Positions 62,358 through 64,000 of a DNA stretch of 64,000 nt are shown piece by piece. Origin of the DNA: Alteribacillus bidgolensis (GTDB taxonomy: Bacteria; Bacillota; Bacilli; Bacillales; Marinococcaceae); the NCBI RefSeq assembly GCF_002886255.1, contig NZ_KZ614149.1, positions 1,550,001-1,614,000 of the forward strand, written 5' to 3'. Both the position numbers and the translations under genes were made by a program. The notes below the pieces were generated by a model. It was given only the letters and a program-made list of their open reading frames with translations. It was not told the DNA's origin and ran no database searches. Numbering within the stretch: the stretch's first letter is position 1; every line of letters begins with the position of its first letter.

Positions 62358-62750
62358 ATGAAAGATGAAGTAATGGTCATACGCATGACACCTCACATTG
62401 GCGGAGATTGATGCGGAGGAATTACTGATGACGGGTTCATCAGCATGCACGATACATTTAAAGACGTTCGTAAGGAAATGGAAGAGATCGGGATCGTTTA
62501 CCGTGATATTCGCAAAATATACGGGGACGAAATAGAAATCATTTACCTTGACCCGAGAAACACATTTTCTATTCTCGTTTATTTTCTACGCCACTGGAAA
62601 GCAGGGTCTATCTGCTTCTTTGAATTATGCAAAGTAATCTGTTTTGGCATACGCCGTTCTTCGTTTTTTTATAATGGCCACTGGCTGAATCCTGACAAAA
62701 CATGGGAAAAAGATGAGCTGCTGCATAAGCTTGAAGAGATGCGGCAGTGA
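62358..62750 (+). CDS. Thioredoxin-like small protein with in-frame TGA (probable selenoprotein)
   Basis: From ATG 62358, 7 bases behind AAAGGGG, the frame runs 130 codons to TGA at 62748-62750, broken only by TGA at 62409-62411. It reads VMVIRMTPHIGGD, then TGA-C-G-G-I, so a Sec-Cys (UC) pair follows the first strand. Helix DTFKDVRKEMEEIGIVYRDI, strand EIEIIYLDPRN, a second helix and FFYNGHWLNPDKTWEKDELL complete a thioredoxin-like fold. I do not know a named family. If UGA is a stop, only 17 residues would be made. A SECIS-like hairpin follows the TGA. Confidence 0.75.
62425..62443 (+). promoter_or_regulatory. SECIS-like hairpin in the small selenoprotein gene
   Basis: Thirteen bases after the TGA, CTGATGA and TCATCAG form a perfect 7-bp stem with the 5-base loop CGGGT (62432-62436). 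The loop starts 20 bases after the UGA and has G at its second position. This is nearly the same geometry as in the ATPase gene. Confidence 0.72.
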
Positions 62751-62805
62751 ATTCTTTCTTACCTCTCCCATTCATTTAAGCTTTTTGGCTTCTTTATGGA
62801 ATGCC

Positions 62806-62848
62806 TTGACGTAAGTCCCGGAGTCGGAAACCTTAGTCTTTCTTATAC
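62806..62848. repeat. Interspersed repeat, copy E (degenerate)
   Basis: TGACGTAAGTCCCGGAGTCG GAAACCTTAGTCTTTCTTAT ACT keeps the order of the family's blocks but lacks the clean hairpin. Confidence 0.45.
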
Positions 62849-62871
62849 TCTTCCTTTCACCCGCCAAAAAT

Positions 62872-62904
62872 AGTGCCCCAGCTGTAACATCTCGCCGGGG
62901 CACT
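62872..62904. terminator. Shared terminator
   Basis: AGTGCCCC and GGGGCACT pair around a loop of about 17 bases; TATTTTT follows on the minus strand. It ends tagH and possibly the selenoprotein gene. Confidence 0.75.
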
Positions 62905-62907
62905 TTA

Positions 62908-63720
62908 TCATACCAATTCTTTGACTTTGCTTTGCCGCTCGAACCCTTTCTGTCTGAATGCTTTTCTCTTTTTCTTTGACCATTTATTATACTCTTTCAG
63001 AAAAGCTTCATAGTCTCCGAGCACGTCTTCCATTTCTCCGTAAGCTTTCTTCTCGCCAAATTCAAGCCACATGATTTTATTGCAAAACTCTTTCATTTGC
63101 GCAATTGAATGACTGACGAAAAACATGGTTTTGCCGCGTTCTTTAAATTCTTTCATCTTTTCGAGGCTTTTTTTCGCAAAAGCTTTATCCCCAACGGACA
63201 AGGCCTCATCGACAATTAAAATATCGGGGTCAATGCTGACGTTGATCGCAAAGCCAAGCCGTGATTTCATCCCTTTCGAATAAGACTTCACCGGCTGGTC
63301 AATAAATTTATCAAGTTCGGCAAAATCGATAATGTCCTGCTCCATGTTCTTGATTTCTTTTCTATTAAAGCCAAGCATCAAGCATTTTAGTTCAATGTTT
63401 TCTCTGCCGGTTAATTTGTTGTTTAAACCGGCGGACACATCAATAATAGCTGTTTCACCGTTAATACTGATTTCGCCGCTCGTTTCCGGAACAATACCTG
63501 AAATGATATTGGACAGGGTAGATTTCCCTGAGCCGTTCACCCCGACTAACCCGATGATATCGCCTTTTTCTGCTTCAAAAGAAACATCTCTCAACGCGTA
63601 AAATTCTTCTCCAAAACTTTTCGGAAGCAAAAGGTCTTTTAAGCGTTCGGATTGGGTGTTATATAGTTTAAACTTTTTCGTCACATTTTTAGCAACGATC
63701 GCTTTTGTCATCTTTATCAC
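62908..63720 (-). CDS. tagH: Teichoic acid export ABC transporter, ATP-binding subunit
   Basis: The 270-residue ATPase has Walker A GLVGVNGSGKSTLSNIIS, the signature SYSKGMKSRLGFAI, Walker B DILIVDEALSVGDKAF and the H-loop FFVSHS. The GLNNKLTGRENIELK segment is typical of the polysaccharide-export (TagH/Wzt) branch. It lacks the long C-terminal extension of B. subtilis TagH. With the permease upstream it exports wall teichoic acid or a related polymer. Confidence 0.87.
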   Translation of the reverse strand: MIKMTKAIVAKNVTKKFKLYNTQSERLKDLLLPKSFGEEFYALRDVSFEAEKGDIIGLVGVNGSGKSTLSNIISGIVPETSGEISINGETAIIDVSAGLNNKLTGRENIELKCLMLGFNRKEIKNMEQDIIDFAELDKFIDQPVKSYSKGMKSRLGFAINVSIDPDILIVDEALSVGDKAFAKKSLEKMKEFKERGKTMFFVSHSIAQMKEFCNKIMWLEFGEKKAYGEMEDVLGDYEAFLKEYNKWSKKKRKAFRQKGFERQSKVKELV

Positions 63721-63768
63721 ATCCGTCTACATTTTCTATATGCTGCTGTAAACGTCCTTTGCAGTCTT

Positions 63769-64000
63769 TTATAAAAAATCAATAAAATGACGGCGAAAAC
63801 GCATATGCAGCATCGAACCTATGACAAAAAGAACGACTACAATGCTCCAGAAATACAGCGTATATTGCCAGTGCTCAATAAAATACCATGATTCTCCAAA
63901 AAAGGCAGCTCGGTATCCTTCTACTAAATAATAGAGCGGATTAAGCTGCATTAACGATTGAATGTTGTCCGGAAGCACTTCTGTTACCCATAAAAACGGT
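63769..64000 (-). CDS. tagG: Teichoic acid export permease, C-terminal part
   Basis: The frame enters from the right edge and stops at 63769, so about 76 residues are visible. They contain LPDNIQSLMQLNPLYYLVEG YRAAFFG, the typical C-terminal block of ABC-2 polysaccharide permeases, and a last membrane helix before MRFRRHFIDFL. It lies 48 bases upstream of tagH on the same strand. Confidence 0.85.
   Translation of the reverse strand, partial: PFLWVTEVLPDNIQSLMQLNPLYYLVEGYRAAFFGESWYFIEHWQYTLYFWSIVVVLFVIGSMLHMRFRRHFIDFL

Noticed and set aside
1..64000. CRISPR arrays, rRNA genes or a replication origin.
   Set aside because: No regularly spaced direct repeats of CRISPR type, no rRNA sequence and no DnaA-box cluster with dnaA/dnaN were seen.

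Overview
The window looks like a chromosomal segment of a low-GC, endospore-forming, Gram-positive bacterium of the Bacillaceae. The signs are strong AGGAGG-type ribosome binding sites, frequent GTG/TTG starts, a GerA-type germinant-receptor operon, an RsbR-type stressosome protein, a TagGH teichoic acid exporter, an SLH-domain surface protein and a bioY-yhfT-yhfS block arranged as in Bacillus subtilis. I cannot name the species. By eye the first ~37 kb is clearly more AT-rich and rich in relics; from ~40 kb on it is denser, more GC-rich and reads as core genome.

Layout. 0-2 kb: the 5' end of a 6-phosphogluconate dehydrogenase gene, divergent from a MurR/RpiR-type regulator, then a decayed SLH-domain gene. 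2-9 kb: accessory DNA with a DUF4041/GIY-YIG-type protein, a run of tiny membrane proteins, a truncated IS3-family element and two DUF4183 proteins. 9-23.2 kb: one minus-strand operon with translationally coupled genes for a GDP-type legionaminic acid (nonulosonate) pathway (legB, legC, legG, legI, legH, ptmE, a Gfo/Idh/MocA oxidoreductase, legF, ptmA). It is followed by two small unknown proteins, a Maf (DUF115) glycosyltransferase, a TPR protein and a GT2-TPR glycosyltransferase, so it is a surface or flagellin glycosylation machine. 23.3-31.8 kb: mobile-element territory with a group II intron fragment, cargo genes, an integrase relic, three direct copies of a tRNA-Val 3' end, a truncated P4-type primase, divergent XRE regulators with an operator array, an intact tyrosine integrase and the intact tRNA-Val(GAC). 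32-40.3 kb: an MFS exporter, a marR-paiA-paiB operon with twin palindromes, a YczE-type pseudogene and a GerA/B/C operon whose B gene is fused by deletion to the C gene.

40.5-64 kb: mannitol operon mtlA-mtlR-mtlD, an RsbR paralogue, a YueD-like SDR, a Zn/Cd-type P1B ATPase, a chemoreceptor, a soluble fumarate-reductase-like flavoprotein with a 2Fe-2S partner, an SLH protein, bioY-yhfT-yhfS behind a BirA-box-like site, a small thioredoxin-like protein and tagGH. A hairpin-rich repeat family is scattered through intergenic gaps here and was not seen in the first 40 kb.

The most striking observation is that two genes here, the P1B ATPase (TGA at 49595) and the small thioredoxin-like protein (TGA at 62409), each carry one in-frame TGA. 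In the ATPase it replaces the first Cys of the HMA CxxC motif; in the small protein it directly precedes a Cys. Each TGA is followed 13-14 nt later by a perfect 7-bp hairpin with a 5-nt G-containing loop, the geometry of a bacterial SECIS. I read both as selenoproteins, which predicts that this organism has selA/selB/selC/selD elsewhere.
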